64,000 bases of DNA from Gnetum montanum (Eukaryota > Streptophyta > Gnetopsida > Gnetales > Gnetaceae): contig MNCI01007958.1 in NCBI GenBank assembly GCA_015680685.1, positions 474,046 through 538,045 on the forward strand, in the 5' to 3' direction. The first letter of the stretch is position 1. Each line of letters starts with the position of its first letter. Below, piece by piece: positions 46,920-58,030 of this stretch. The notes beneath the pieces are model-generated. The model did not search any database. It was not told the DNA's origin and was given only the letters and a program-made list of their open reading frames with translations. Position numbers and translations under genes: made by a program.

Positions 46920-47759
46920 TGAGTGATGAGGTACCCCTACACTCAACCATACAAATACGAGCGTTTCACGCATGATTTGGTCAAACTCCAAGGACTAAGT
47001 ACTTACGCACCTTAATGGAACACTCAGGGTTAATCAATTGTTGTCTTCCCAAACTTACTTGTATTGTCACAATTGTATGGTTAAGTAAGCTTGAGATATA
47101 TGATTTTTATAGCTTTTACATTTTTTATGTCTTCTACTAATAAAGGAGAGGGAGAGAGAACTAAGTGGCTAATTTATCTTAACTATTCATTAACTAGTTT
47201 CTAAATGTTCCTAACACTAGTATCTGTTCCCACTTTCCATACACATCCTAAACCAATGCAACACTGCTGGGATTACCAAACGCTAATTATTATTGGGTTA
47301 CCAAGCGCTACACACATGCTTGAAGTGGTCATACTGAGTGTACTTAACTAAGAGGGTTGAAGGTTAAAAGAGATATTAATTAACTAGAAAAGCATTAAAT
47401 AATAATTAATTACTAATTAGCTTCATCTGTATGTTGCAAGGTTTATCATAAAGTATGTCATTATTGTCATACACAAAATTGTGCTCAGGTACAAATTGCT
47501 CGAATAAAGATCAGTTCACTCTNTTTATTGTCATACACAAAATTGTGCTCAGGTACAAATTGCTCGAATAAAGATCAGTTCACTCTATGACTCCTACTGT
47601 GGGCACATAGAAATAATTCTAACTCTGGAATAACAAAATTGCAAGAGTTTGGCTAAGGGTCTAAGCCTAACTACCTTGAAACAAAGGGTGCCACCTCTTA
47701 TTTATATAAGATGAGGTAAGATGCGATATCGCGTGGCAGATGTGATATAGTAGTTATCA
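46920..47759 (-). repeat. 5' LTR of element F (840 bp)
   Basis: Direct repeat of 41356-42140. It lacks ~26 bp of the palindrome cluster and includes a ~62-bp duplication around an N at 47523. Right of it the Tat gag resumes. No clean target duplication is visible. Confidence 0.8.
47461..47586. other. Duplicated ~62 bp around a single N
   Basis: Bases 47461-47522 recur from 47525, separated by an N at 47523. The other LTR copies have this block once, so this is very likely an assembly join. Confidence 0.85.
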
Positions 47760-48417
47760 TATTTGTGGTGGTAAAACCCATCATTGATGATTTTGTATTT
47801 CATGGTTGTGTTGCAAATGGCATTGATGTGTTATAATTTGTTATTTGTGGCATTGACTGAGTGTGATGTGTTGCTATAATTGGTGTGGGGTTCACCGTAG
47901 TAGGATGTGGAGGAATGGTAGATGATGGCACCATGCCCATGGAGAAAATAAAGGCATTGGGGGATGTTTGGTTGAATAGCCCTCCAAGGATATTTTTAGG
48001 TTCAAATTCTTCCCTAAATTCATCCTCTTCTTCCTATTGTCCCTCAAAGGTAGGCTAGTCATCTTTCTCCTTTGCAGCAATCAATTAGGCTAGAATGCTA
48101 TAATAGACATCATTAAGGGAAATTTCTTCATATGGGGAAGGGATGTACTCTTTCCCACTCCTCTGTATGAACTCAAATTCCCTCTTAGCTTTGTCTTTAA
48201 TTCAAGGAACTAGCTTGCTTGCATGTATTTTGGCATAAATGAAGTTATAGTGATCTTTATTAATGGCTATAAAATTAGGACTCTCCCTTTTGACTCTCAA
48301 AGATCACCTACATTCGATGACTATAGGGTCTTTGGGATCATACAACCTCATGACTTGTTGATTATGATCTTCACCAATGAAGGTGAAGAACAATTTGGTG
48401 GATTTTAGAAAAGGCAT
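47760..48417 (-). pseudogene. Gag N-terminal part, Tat element E
   Basis: Minus strand from about 48417: RLYDPKDPIVIEC, YNFIYAKIHASKLVP, then FEFIQRSGKEYIPSPYEEIS and LNDVYYSILA. It matches the H gag at 50319-50633 (RIYDPRDPDVVE, GKEYIPFPYDKIPLNDVH). It ends in a Thr/Pro-rich part where F interrupts it. The rest lies at 39300-41352. Confidence 0.7.
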
Positions 48418-49590
48418 GGTTATAGTGCTAATAAGTTCTTAAGAATAGGCTATAAATGTTAATATTGGAGTAAATTCTAGTGAATGGAATTTAAAAAATC
48501 CTTAGAGAAAATGAAAATAAAAAAAATGATATACTTACTATGATTAGTAAGTGGGCAGTAAGGGGGATTTACCCCTTTACAAGAAATAGAATATTAGCAA
48601 CGTTAGCTTTAAACCTTCCCCAAGTTGGCTTCCAAGTGCCTCCACATTGGGTATGGTAGGGGGGAAAGAAGAGGGGTGATATAATGGAAATATCTCACCT
48701 TCCTATTAAAATATTGGAGAGAGGGTAGGAAATTTTGAAGACCAAGATGAAAACTTGATAGTTTCCAAAGATGGTTTTGGAAGGTTTCCAACTTTCACCA
48801 AAAAGGAGGAGAAAATAGGCTTAGTTCATATGGAAACCAACATTGGTTTAGTGAGAAATATTGTGCCAACAAAAACTAAATGTTTATCAAGGCTTTCATG
48901 TTGGCTTTACTCTAGGAATTCACAATAAATGTTGTGAAATTCTAGCATCCAAACCACCTACAATTTCCACATTGAGGTTTCTGCCATAGGGGGGAGGGAA
49001 TGGTAGCGTTGGAGACCTTAGGAGTTTTGGCTAAAAAATGGCTTTTAGCTTGTAACAAAGGCAAATCTAGTTATAAAATTGGTTTTAAATTTCACCAACA
49101 TTGGCCTCCCAACTGCTTCCATGCTACGTATGGCAGAGAGGAAAAATAAGGAGGGTGAGATGATGGGAATGTCACACTTCCTACCTCAATGTTGATGGGG
49201 GGAAAGGTTAAAAACCTAAAGTGGAAAGTTATTATTTTTTTCACAAAAATTGGTTTTAGACAACTACTAATTCTCTTAGCTTGGAAAAATAGAAGGAAAA
49301 GTCAACTTAGGATGAGTTGAACCATGTACTTTTAGAAGCTAGAAAACAAAATTTTGGCAATAAAATGAATGGGAAAAAGAAATTTCAATGCTATTTTTAG
49401 GCCTTAAAATTCATAGTAAGTGCTGTGAAAAACCAAAGCCAACCACCTACAACTTCCACACTATAGTTTTGGTCATAGGAAGGGAAAGACCAACATTGAT
49501 TTTTCAAAGGTCTTGGCTACAAAAAATGAAGGCAAATCTTGCAAATGGCAATGAAAATAATAGATTTGGCTATAGACTTTAGGCAAATAC
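48418..49590 (-). other. 5' untranslated region of element E with ~480-bp repeat
   Basis: Two diverged ~480-bp units: ttggcttccaagtgcctcc at 48625 and ttggcctcccaactgcttcc at 49101; accacctacaatttccac at 48953 and accacctacaacttccac at 49442. No coding signal. It lies between the primer site and gag. Confidence 0.6.
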
Positions 49591-49613
49591 CCTTCTTCTA
49601 GCACCAAGAAAAA
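49591..49613 (-). other. Primer binding site, element E
   Basis: Minus strand cttggtgctagaagaaggg, the Tat-lineage primer signature (family form TTTGGCGCTAGAAGGAGGG as I recall it). It lies just inside the LTR end at 49623. Confidence 0.55.
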
Positions 49614-49622
49614 CTATTGCAA

Positions 49623-49858
49623 TGAAAACCTTGATTGCTGGAATGGAAACCAGGGATCCTCAATGTAGGTAATTCCTCAACCTCGAACCCCTAGGGCCTT
49701 GGTGATAAAAATGGGATTTGGTGTGTTATAGCTGATTTGATAGATCAACTAGGGATAGGGAAGATGTAAAACATGAAAATATAAATAGACTTGAATAATG
49801 CAAAACTCAAAACTTAAAACTTTATTGAGAAGAGAATAAAGAATAAGTTAGAGAAATG
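49623..49858 (-). repeat. 5' LTR fragment, element E (U5 side)
   Basis: Matches the last ~235 bp of LTR1/LTR2 (tgaaaaccttgattgctgg to agagaaatgt). It stops at 49858, where gag of element H begins, so the rest of the LTR is lost. Confidence 0.75.
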
Positions 49859-50654
49859 TCTACAATATCAAAGGGAGAGGGTGGGTTATGGTGTTCATAG
49901 GTGGACAAAACAAGGAGAAGGATGTTTGTATCAGCACTTGGGGCACAAAGGGCACAAATGGTGTTTGTGTCTCTTGGATCATTTGTAGTCCCACTGTGGG
50001 GTCCACTAGTATAGAAAAGGGATGAGCAATGGTGAAAACCACCAATGAGGACCATGCAAACCAAGGTTACATAGTAAATGGATTGGACAAAAAGAGGGAG
50101 GTCATTTAAGGTACGAACTATGCCTAATGGACCGCTATAATAGGTATCAACCCAAACATGGTTGGGTATATTGGAGATGATAGTTAAGATGCCTATCCCA
50201 TAGAAGAGATAGATGAGGCCAAAGTAATTATGGTGATTTAAGGGACTGATTATTGGAATAGGTTCCCTATAAAGGTTTCTAGTTTGGGCTCCATCTCGAA
50301 CTTGTCATGTTTTTCATGCTAGCTTTCTAAGCTCAATTTTGCATCTTGATCATCCATTTTAATTAATTGAGAAATATAAAAAGTGTGGACATCATTCAAG
50401 GGTATTTTATCATAGGGAAAGGGTATGTATTCCTTCCCATTACAATGGATTAACTCATACTCACACTTCGCTTCAACCTCTACATGAAGAAGAAGTAATC
50501 TAGCTTGGATTTTTGCACAGATGTAGTTGCAGTGCTCTTCATTGAGCATAGCCAATTTTGATCTTTGCCCTTGTAGCCTAAGTGAGTGTTTATGCTCAAC
50601 TACATCAGGGTCTCTAGGATCATAGATCCTCATCCCATCCTAGCTAGATGTCAT
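49859..50654 (-). pseudogene. Gag N-terminal part, Tat element H
   Basis: Minus strand open piece 50319-50633: RIYDPRDPDVVEHKHSLRLQ, YICAKIQARLLLLHVEVEAK, GKEYIPFPYDKIPLNDVHTF. A later part PFVPFVPQVLIQTSFSLFCP matches E at about 41280. Cut at 49858. It has fewer stops than E. Confidence 0.7.
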
Positions 50655-51486
50655 GTTGATGATATTGATGGACAAAAAATTGAACTTACCGAAAGAAATT
50701 GTCAAAAATGTCAAATTTCATCTTTTACTATTTTTGGTAAAAATTTCAATAAGTTGGGATTGCCCAATGGTGTAGTTGACTATAAATGGAAAGAATGATT
50801 TAAAGTGCTACTAAAGAATAAATATGTGTATATTGTGCTAAGAAAATGATGTTGAGGTTTTGAAGTTGGTAATACCAACTACGTTGGGCAAGATCTACAT
50901 TGTAGAGTATGCAATAGATCCTAGTATTTTCCAGCCAACTATGCTGCAATAAATGGTGGAAAATGAATTTTCACTTGGAAAAATCAAAATAGAAATTCTT
51001 ATGCCAAAAGGTGTACATTGATTTTAACTAATGAAATTTGAAAATTTTTTATTTTCAAAGAACTATGCTAGAGTCTTGGAGATGTCTATGCTAGCTTTAC
51101 TGCAAAATTTCACAGTAGATGTAGTTGGAATTTTGAATGATCTACACTAGCGTTCAAGTTCCAAATGTAGGTTTCAAATGGGCAAAAATTACAAGTTTTC
51201 TTGTTGACTATGCTAGGTCCCATGATACCCAACAACTATTGTGAAAATGTAATGAAAATCCAATACCCCACCACAACTATGCTGGGTATTGTAGGTAGGA
51301 ATTAGGATGCCAACATTGGGTTTTGGCTATAAAACTTGCAATTTCAAAGTTTAGAAGGAAAAAACTTGATTTTTTTAAAAAGTAGCTAAAAATATTTTGC
51401 AAAGGGTTTCCACGGGTTTCAAAAATGTTAAAAATAGGTTTTGGATAGGTTAGAATAGGTTTTTGGACTAAGAATTTGGGCATAGG
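50655..51486 (-). other. 5' untranslated region of element H
   Basis: Between primer site and gag. It contains repeated aactatgctgg/aactacgttggg words and no domain. Confidence 0.5.
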
Positions 51487-51510
51487 CCCTCCTTCTAGTG
51501 CCAAAAACTA
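51487..51510 (-). other. Primer binding site, element H
   Basis: Minus strand ttttggcactagaaggaggg, a better-kept copy of the Tat primer signature seen in E. Confidence 0.65.
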
Positions 51511-51517
51511 TAGCGCC

Positions 51518-52857
51518 TAGAAAATCCGGTTGTTGGAAAATCAAAAATCCCAAGCTGCAACAACCTAACCTTGAATTCCAAGGGCCTCCGAAAAATAGGA
51601 TCCAAGGTGCCCTAGACAGTCTTGTTGATCACCCAAGGACTTACAAAATATAAATAGGAAAATAAAATTGCAGATTGAAATGAAAATAAAAAAACACAGA
51701 ATGAAACTTGGAATAAAATCTACACTACCATGAACTAAAAACTTTATTAAATGAAAGTGTAAAGTTCAAAGAGTATAGATGGATGTTTAAAGCACAAGAA
51801 CCTAGCTTAAATGAAACTTGAAGCTTATTAGAGCTGGCAAGTTGTGTTCTACAATTGATCTCCATAGTCAATGAACTTTCCAGCTCCAATATCTTGAAAC
51901 TCCTTGCTAGTTTCTGTTTGGGTCTGCAACTTTGACTATGGATGGTGTTAACAGTGGTTTAAATCTACAACTTTTTGGTGGAAATAGTATGAAAAATGGT
52001 GTGAATAATTGTTCCAATGGTACTACGCTAAGGGTCTCTAATGCTCAACATAGATGCCAAATGGAATTTAAGTGCTTAAGGTTGCAAAACAAGGCTACAA
52101 TTTGTACAAATTCTTGTTTGAGATTGCTCAAAATTTCTGAAGTGTGGAACCTAAATATGGTGTTCAATCTTGGGTTTTATAGGTTTTAGGCTATTGATTT
52201 CATGCTACAAATTACTATCATGATTGCTGGCAAATTAATGTTGGTTGCAAGTGTAATAGCTATGATTTCTAATGTAGTTGACCATTTCTGGTAAGTTTTG
52301 ATGCACCATGGCCATCAAAACCCATTCGCATACTAAAAATAGTAAACAAAATTTTGTGACTACACTAGCCAAACTACATCTCCTTGAAGTCCATGATGAC
52401 TACACTAGCCATGTTGCCATCACTAGAAAATGTTATGACTACATTGGCCATTGCTAAGAAAATGGAAAACCCATAACACCAATGTTGATTTGGCAACTAT
52501 GTTAGGTTTTGTGCTAACTACACTGGGTGTTGTTGGGGAAAAATGAAAATCCAACACCACCTATGCTAGGAGTAGATGGTTGAGGCTATACCTCTACAAA
52601 AAACCATGAAAATGCTAAATCTGGTAGTCCCCAAGGTATTTTTAGCCTTCCCAAGCCCATATATAGACATGATAGCACTTTTTCCATTTGGGAAGTAAGG
52701 CAGTAGTAACTTATGAGGCATTTTTCAATCCCAAAAAGTTAAGATATGTAAGATTGTAGCTCATGGACTACAAATCTCACATTTATATCAAGATCTTGCC
52801 TCAAGTTAATTGGTGAGGGTTACAAGTTGCAACATGTATTTTCTTGGTGGTGTTTTA
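51518..52857 (-). repeat. 5' LTR of Tat element H (1340 bp)
   Basis: A diverged relative of LTR1/LTR2: same end words (plus strand ccaagggcct, cacccaaggactta), TATA at 52172-52183, and ggtggtgttt at the U3 end. It abuts the integrase relic of element I on the right, so H probably inserted there. Confidence 0.7.
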
Positions 52858-53600
52858 GATACAATCTTTGTCTTTTTCTCCAAGTGAAATTTCACTTGCT
52901 AATGTAATTCTCTCATTTGCTCAACAAAGTCTAAACTCAAAGATGCATAATCTTCAAATTTCCTCAACTTATCAAGCACTCTTGGTGAAAACTCATAATT
53001 TTCCATAAAGGGACTCTTACCAATGCTAGAATGGGGAATATTATTATATGAGAAGTCAAAATAAACCAACATTTCTTCCCATATTTGAGGCTAATCCTCA
53101 TACAAACATCTCAATATCTTTAATAAAGACCTATTTACAACTTTAGTTTGTCTATTGATTTGAGGGTGGTAAGCTATACAAAAAGACAACATAGTTCTAA
53201 GTAGTCTTCCAAGTGATCATCAAAAATGGCTAGTAAATTTGACATCCCTATCACTCACAATGTTCAAATAAATATCATATAGTCTCACAACATGCTAGCA
53301 AAATAAATGTGCAACATGGAAATCATCACTACTTCTCTTACATGGAATAAAATAAGTCATCTTAGTAAATCTATCTACTACAACAAATATATAATTATGA
53401 CTAGATCTTGTCTTAGGAATGCCACAAATAAAGTCCAAAGAAACACTTTGCCAAGGATCACTTGGAATTGATAAAGGTAGGTGATGACCATCAACATCTT
53501 TTTCCCCTTTGAACTTTTGACAACTATAGCATTCTTCTACAAATTTAACCACATCTTTATACATACAAAGCCAAAAGTAACTTTTTTCTCACCAATTTTA
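52858..53600 (-). pseudogene. Integrase relic, element I
   Basis: The open piece 53295-53564 reads ECYSCQKFKGEKDVDGHHLP, then DPWQSVSLDFICGIPKTRSS with the first DDE Asp kept (SLDFI), and FVVVDRFTKMTYFIPCKRSS. Further left: NRQTKVVNRSL and FDFSYNNIPHSSIGKSPF. It is the same family as A (8276-8818) but better kept. The C-terminal end is cut at 52858 by the H LTR. Confidence 0.85.
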
Positions 53601-54662
53601 ATGTCATAGTCTTTTCCATATGTGCAACCATGTTACTTTGATGTCTCTCTTCAAGAAGTTTGTACCTAAAATCACACTTTGGAACATAAATTTTTTCATC
53701 TTTGAACAAAATCCCATTCTTCATATGATATTCTTTTCATTGATCAATCCTTCCTAGTAATGGAAAACATAACTCTTTCCAGATTACATTAAAATCATTG
53801 TCATTAGGACACAATGATGCAAAAGAGTCAAACCCTTAAACTTCCACATTAGAAGAGACAACATGAACTCTAGACAAAGCATCAACCACAACATTAGACT
53901 TGTGGCTTCTATGTTTTAAAACAAAATGAAACTCTTGTAATTTCTCTACTAATTTCAAATGCTATGTACTTAATTTATTTATTTATTTATTTTAAGAATT
54001 CAAAAATTGAAGTGCCCTATGATCAATAAATAAAAGAAATTATGATCCTAGCAAGTAATGTATCTAATGTTTAATGGCTTGAAGTATAGCATATAATTCT
54101 TTTTCATACATACTATACTTTTATCTAGATTCATTTAACTTTTCAAAAAAGAATGTAATTGGTTTACCCTCTTGAAAAAGCACACCTCTAATAGCAAGCC
54201 CACTTGCATCCAATTCCACTTGAAAAATTTGAAGAAGTTTGGAATTTTCCAAAATCAAAGCACTACAAATTTTCTCCTTCAATGGTTAAAATGATTTCTC
54301 CTTTACATTATCCCATACAAAGGCTGAATTTTTCTTTAAGCAAAAGAGCATAGGCCATGCAATAGAACTAAAATTTCTAATAAATATCCTATAGAAAGTA
54401 ACCAAACCAAGAAAAGATCTCACCTCTCCCACATCTCTAGGTGAAGGCCACTCCATAATTACCTTAATCTTCCTTGGTTCTATCCAAACTTAATTCTTAA
54501 AAATAATTTGACCTAAGTACATAATTTCTTTCTTCATAAAGTGGCATTTCTTGGCATTAATCACTAACTTTACCGCTTGCAACTTAAAGCATACTAACCT
54601 TAAATTTTGCACATGATCTTCTTATTTAGAATTATGCAAAAAAATATCATCAAATAAAAAAT
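53601..54662 (-). pseudogene. RT palm/connection and RNase H, element I
   Basis: Minus strand: FDDIFLHNS, LVINAKKCHFMKKEIMYLG, RKIKVIMEWPSPRDVGEVRS, FLGLVTFYRIFIRNFSSIAW, then RNase H FQVELDASGLAIRGVLFQEG with the Asp kept. It starts exactly at the catalytic box; the upstream RT half is at 58031-58760 beyond insertion J. Confidence 0.85.
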
Positions 54663-54667
54663 GTAAC
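54663..54667. other. Target duplication of J, left copy
   Basis: gtaac, repeated at 58026-58030. It directly precedes TGTTGGCG. Confidence 0.85.
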
Positions 54668-56539
54668 TGTTGGCGAATGTTTGAGATGTGACCGCCAATG
54701 AGTGTCCTCGAACAGGATTTAGGTGCTTGCTGGTTTCTGGCAACACCAAGGCCCAGATACCTCCAAATAGACTCAATAGTTAATGTGAGTATGTGTGTGT
54801 GTTGTTGCGATGTGTGGTTGTGAAAAATGAAACGATTGCGTTGTGTGTAAACTACAAATGATTCATTTTAAAGAGATTCAGCCAACTTTGCCAAGTACTG
54901 TGAGTTGTTGAGAGTTTCTATTTTGTTCAATTACCTGGTCTACGAGGTCCTTATAATACCTACTTGTAACAAATAAAATTTTGCAAAAACATTTGAGCAC
55001 AATTCTGCAAATCTACTTCTAATTTTCCCTAGAGAAAGAGATAGTTCCACAAGAAAACTAGAAATAGAGCAAGATTCAATGGAAATAGACAGAAAAGAAA
55101 GCAGATTTGTGTTAAGACCTCAAATGCTTAAACAAGGTAAAATGATACGAGTAAACATTTCGCAATAAAGTTATCCCAAATTCAATAACTACAAATTGTT
55201 CAAACTCCCAAGGCTCAAATAAGCAATTTCTTCAAGACAATCCTACTATGCTACCCAAAAAATTGCTGCGTAAACTATCACGTACAAGAATATTTTGGCT
55301 AGATAATGGATGTCAACAATTGCATTCAACAGAACCTTCAAAAGAATTAACAATTTCTGATTGAAATACCACGAAGATTCACTTTAAAGATAAAAAGAAG
55401 CTATTCTGGTCCCATCAAAATACCAAAGATTTTCTCAACCCTCTTGACTATTGAATCGTTCAATGGCATGACTACAAGCAGATGCTCTCTTACAACAATC
55501 CCAATAGCAGTTCTTATACGTTGCACAATAATCAAATTCACTACTAAAATGCTCTTAAGGCTTTCAAACAAAAGCACTTCTATGGAAAAATTTTAATAGA
55601 AATTTTCAATTATGCAACAAGAATAATAAGAGCAATCTAAAAATCCCAAAATTACTTACCAAGGATGATACTATCTAAACCACTAGCTAAACAATTTAAA
55701 CAAAATAAAAAACAATAAGCATAACTCACAGGACTATGACAAAGAGGCTGAAATCTTTTCTTTAGCCAGTCATCTTACAAGCAATCTTTCACAATGTATG
55801 ACCCCAAGTGTGTGATACCTAATAGTGATACCCAGTAGTAGTCCTCCCAAAGTGTGATATATTTTCTCTTACCCTTGAAGCCTTTTTATAGGGTTCAAAA
55901 TGCAGTTACATTCTAAAATATCTTAGCTAACTTTTCTCCCAAGTAAGGAAGTTAATTACTTGCCCAACAAGTTAGGAGATATAACTTGCCCAACAAGTTA
56001 GGAGATTACTTGCCCAACAAGTTAGGTAAGTTACAAAAATTTTGGGTGGTTGTAACCACCATAGAGATAAAAAAGTTGCAGCTAACAAGTGTCCCATTTA
56101 GTTGACAAATGGCTCTTCAGTCGCCAAGTGGTCACCATGGAGATAAACAAGTTGTAGTTGACAAGTGTCCTTTGTAGTGGTTACAAACATCATGGGATTA
56201 AGGCTAGGAAGTTGCAACTTCCACACAAAGTTACAACTATAGAAATAAAAGCTATAGTGGCCAAGTGTCTTCATGGTAATCAAAATTAAAATTAGTTACA
56301 AATATCATAGTTGTAACTATCATAGGAAGTTACAACTTCCATATAAATAAAAGGGATAATAGCCAAATGTCCCCTTTATATAGGATGTTACACAAATATC
56401 CCATAACTTTCTTTTACTTTTTAAATCATAAAATATTTTATTTAAATCATAGTAATAGAGATAGTAACCATAGAGTTGTTGCATACATGGATGGGTTAAT
56501 ATATAAATATATATGTACATGTGTAATATTTTTCCATCT

Positions 56540-57880
56540 TTCTTATGTTGGGATCCATGATTTGCTTCCTGCCTACCATCAACCTCTATCTGCTTGTTTT
56601 CATCAACCTTGGATACACAGAATGGCTGCCCTGATGGTTTCCTGCACACTTATAATTTGCATTGTCTCAGTTTGGAATAATGAAGATTTTGATCAACCTT
56701 CATTTATCGCTTCATAAAAATTCTGCAGAGCAACAATAAGCACCAGAATATTGAAGGAGTGTGCCCGCGATTCCACTAAAGGAATTTCTCCATGTGGGAA
56801 GCAACTAAAACCATTTCTAGTGGTTTCTGGATGTAAAACCGGTTTACTAGTTTTAGTTTGGCTATTTGCTCATTTATTTTATTTAACTTTGCAGACCGTT
56901 CAAGTTGTTAAAAAGAAAAAAATATCCCCCCCAAAGGTTAGTATGTTACATTTTTCCCTGTTATTTACTTCAAGCATGCTACCAGAATTTCTTTGGACGT
57001 GGTCTAAATGCACCATCCATATTTGCATTGTGTGTTCCATTTTCCTGGGAGGAAAGGCGTTGATGAAGGAGCTGAGCGAAAGGGGCCACGGTAGGATGAG
57101 GAAAATTAAGAAGCAGAATCTCAGAGGCCGTGATGATGGCCTTGATGTGTTCAACGTTGAAAACTATGGCGCATTCGCGGCCAAGAATTGTTGACAGATA
57201 CATTAGCGCTAGCTCCAATACTCGAAGGTCTCGTGCGGGAAGCCTTGCCCAATGCATGATAACGTGCTTGCCGTGAAATTTTTGGGGGCTTCTTCAATGC
57301 CGCCGTCAATGTGGTGAGGGTTGAGTTTGCTGTTGAAAAACGGTACAGAAACAGGGCCTTTGGTCTTCGAGTGAATAACAACAGGCCAATGTCGTTGCTG
57401 GAGATTTTTCTGGTGGCTCTGCTTACTCCGCAGAAGTTGCCCTGGCACGAGGGCCAAGGTTTGGACGAGCCTGTGCCCAATGCGATGTTCACTTTGCCAA
57501 TGCTACAGTCCTTTTGGAGGCTGCTTGTTGTCAACGATGGTTCTTGCATCGTGAATTTGCTGTTTTTGCAACTTCTCAGCACCAATCCTAGAGTGTCGAT
57601 CAATTTTGCAGATCCCTCTATGGCCAAAATGGATGACGAGATATGCTTATTCCACAGCCGATTCCTACCTCTTCCTAACCTAGATTTAGGTGAAGGCTCC
57701 AAAGATGCATTTCACAGAAAAGGTGCCAAAGCTATATCTATTGGAAACGTTACCTCCAACTTTGGTATTGGTGTTGCCATCGTCAAATAGGAAGGAAACA
57801 AAAAGATTGAATGTTTTGTTAAGACAATCAGAGATTAAAATTCGAGATTCATTAAGGATATAACTTCTGCCTCTCATGAT
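56540..57880. other. GC-richer captured block in J
   Basis: Base composition differs sharply from flanking AT-rich DNA. It holds the MRS2-like fragment and overlapping open frames on both strands at 57151-57790 (159 and 183 codons), none of which I can assign. Open frames on both strands are expected by chance in GC-richer DNA. Confidence 0.5.
56960..57300 (-). pseudogene. MRS2/CorA magnesium transporter fragment
   Basis: Minus strand frame reads KHVIM near its start, PARDLRVL, STILGRECAIVFNVEHIKA and IITASEILLLN, then an FAQLLHQRLSSQ stretch. Plant MRS2/MGT proteins have PARDLRLLDP, YPSTILGREKAIVVNLE and CIITADEVLLLN in the same order in their N-terminal cytosolic/matrix domain. The membrane part with the GMN motif is absent, so this is a gene fragment carried inside J. 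Local DNA keeps more CpG than its surroundings. Confidence 0.7.
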
Positions 57881-58025
57881 CCTCTAGAAACTAGACAGTT
57901 TCCTCTTGTGTATCATGGACCAAATGAACCTGATAAACTGTCAAATGAGGTATGGGTGAACACTCATAGTAGGAATTCAATATCTCTACTTTTGTTGTTT
58001 CATGAAATGGCCCAATGTGCCAACA

Positions 58026-58030
58026 GTAAC
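58026..58030. other. Target duplication of J, right copy
   Basis: gtaac after CCAACA, matching 54663-54667. Confidence 0.85.

Larger units (their letters stand above)
54668..58025 (-). mobile_element. Insertion J (3358 bp), LTR-like ends
   Basis: Starts TGTTGGCG and ends TGCCAACA, with identical 5-bp flanks gtaac. The flanks rejoin in the RT of element I. Termini TG...CA and a 5-bp duplication are those of LTR elements, but I see no internal pair of LTRs, primer site or pol, so it may be a giant solo LTR. A TATA-like ctataaaaagg (minus) lies at 55877-55888 and recurs in J2. The left 1.9 kb is AT-rich and shared with 59592-61040. The right part is GC-richer and unique in this window. Confidence 0.75.

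Noticed and set aside
56367-56717. 116-codon frame at the left edge of the captured block in J
   Set aside because: It spans AT-rich J repeat and GC-richer cargo without a motif; likely chance.
57151-57790. Overlapping open frames of 183 (minus) and 159 (plus) codons
   Set aside because: They occur on both strands of a GC-richer block where chance open frames are common, and neither shows a motif I recognise.
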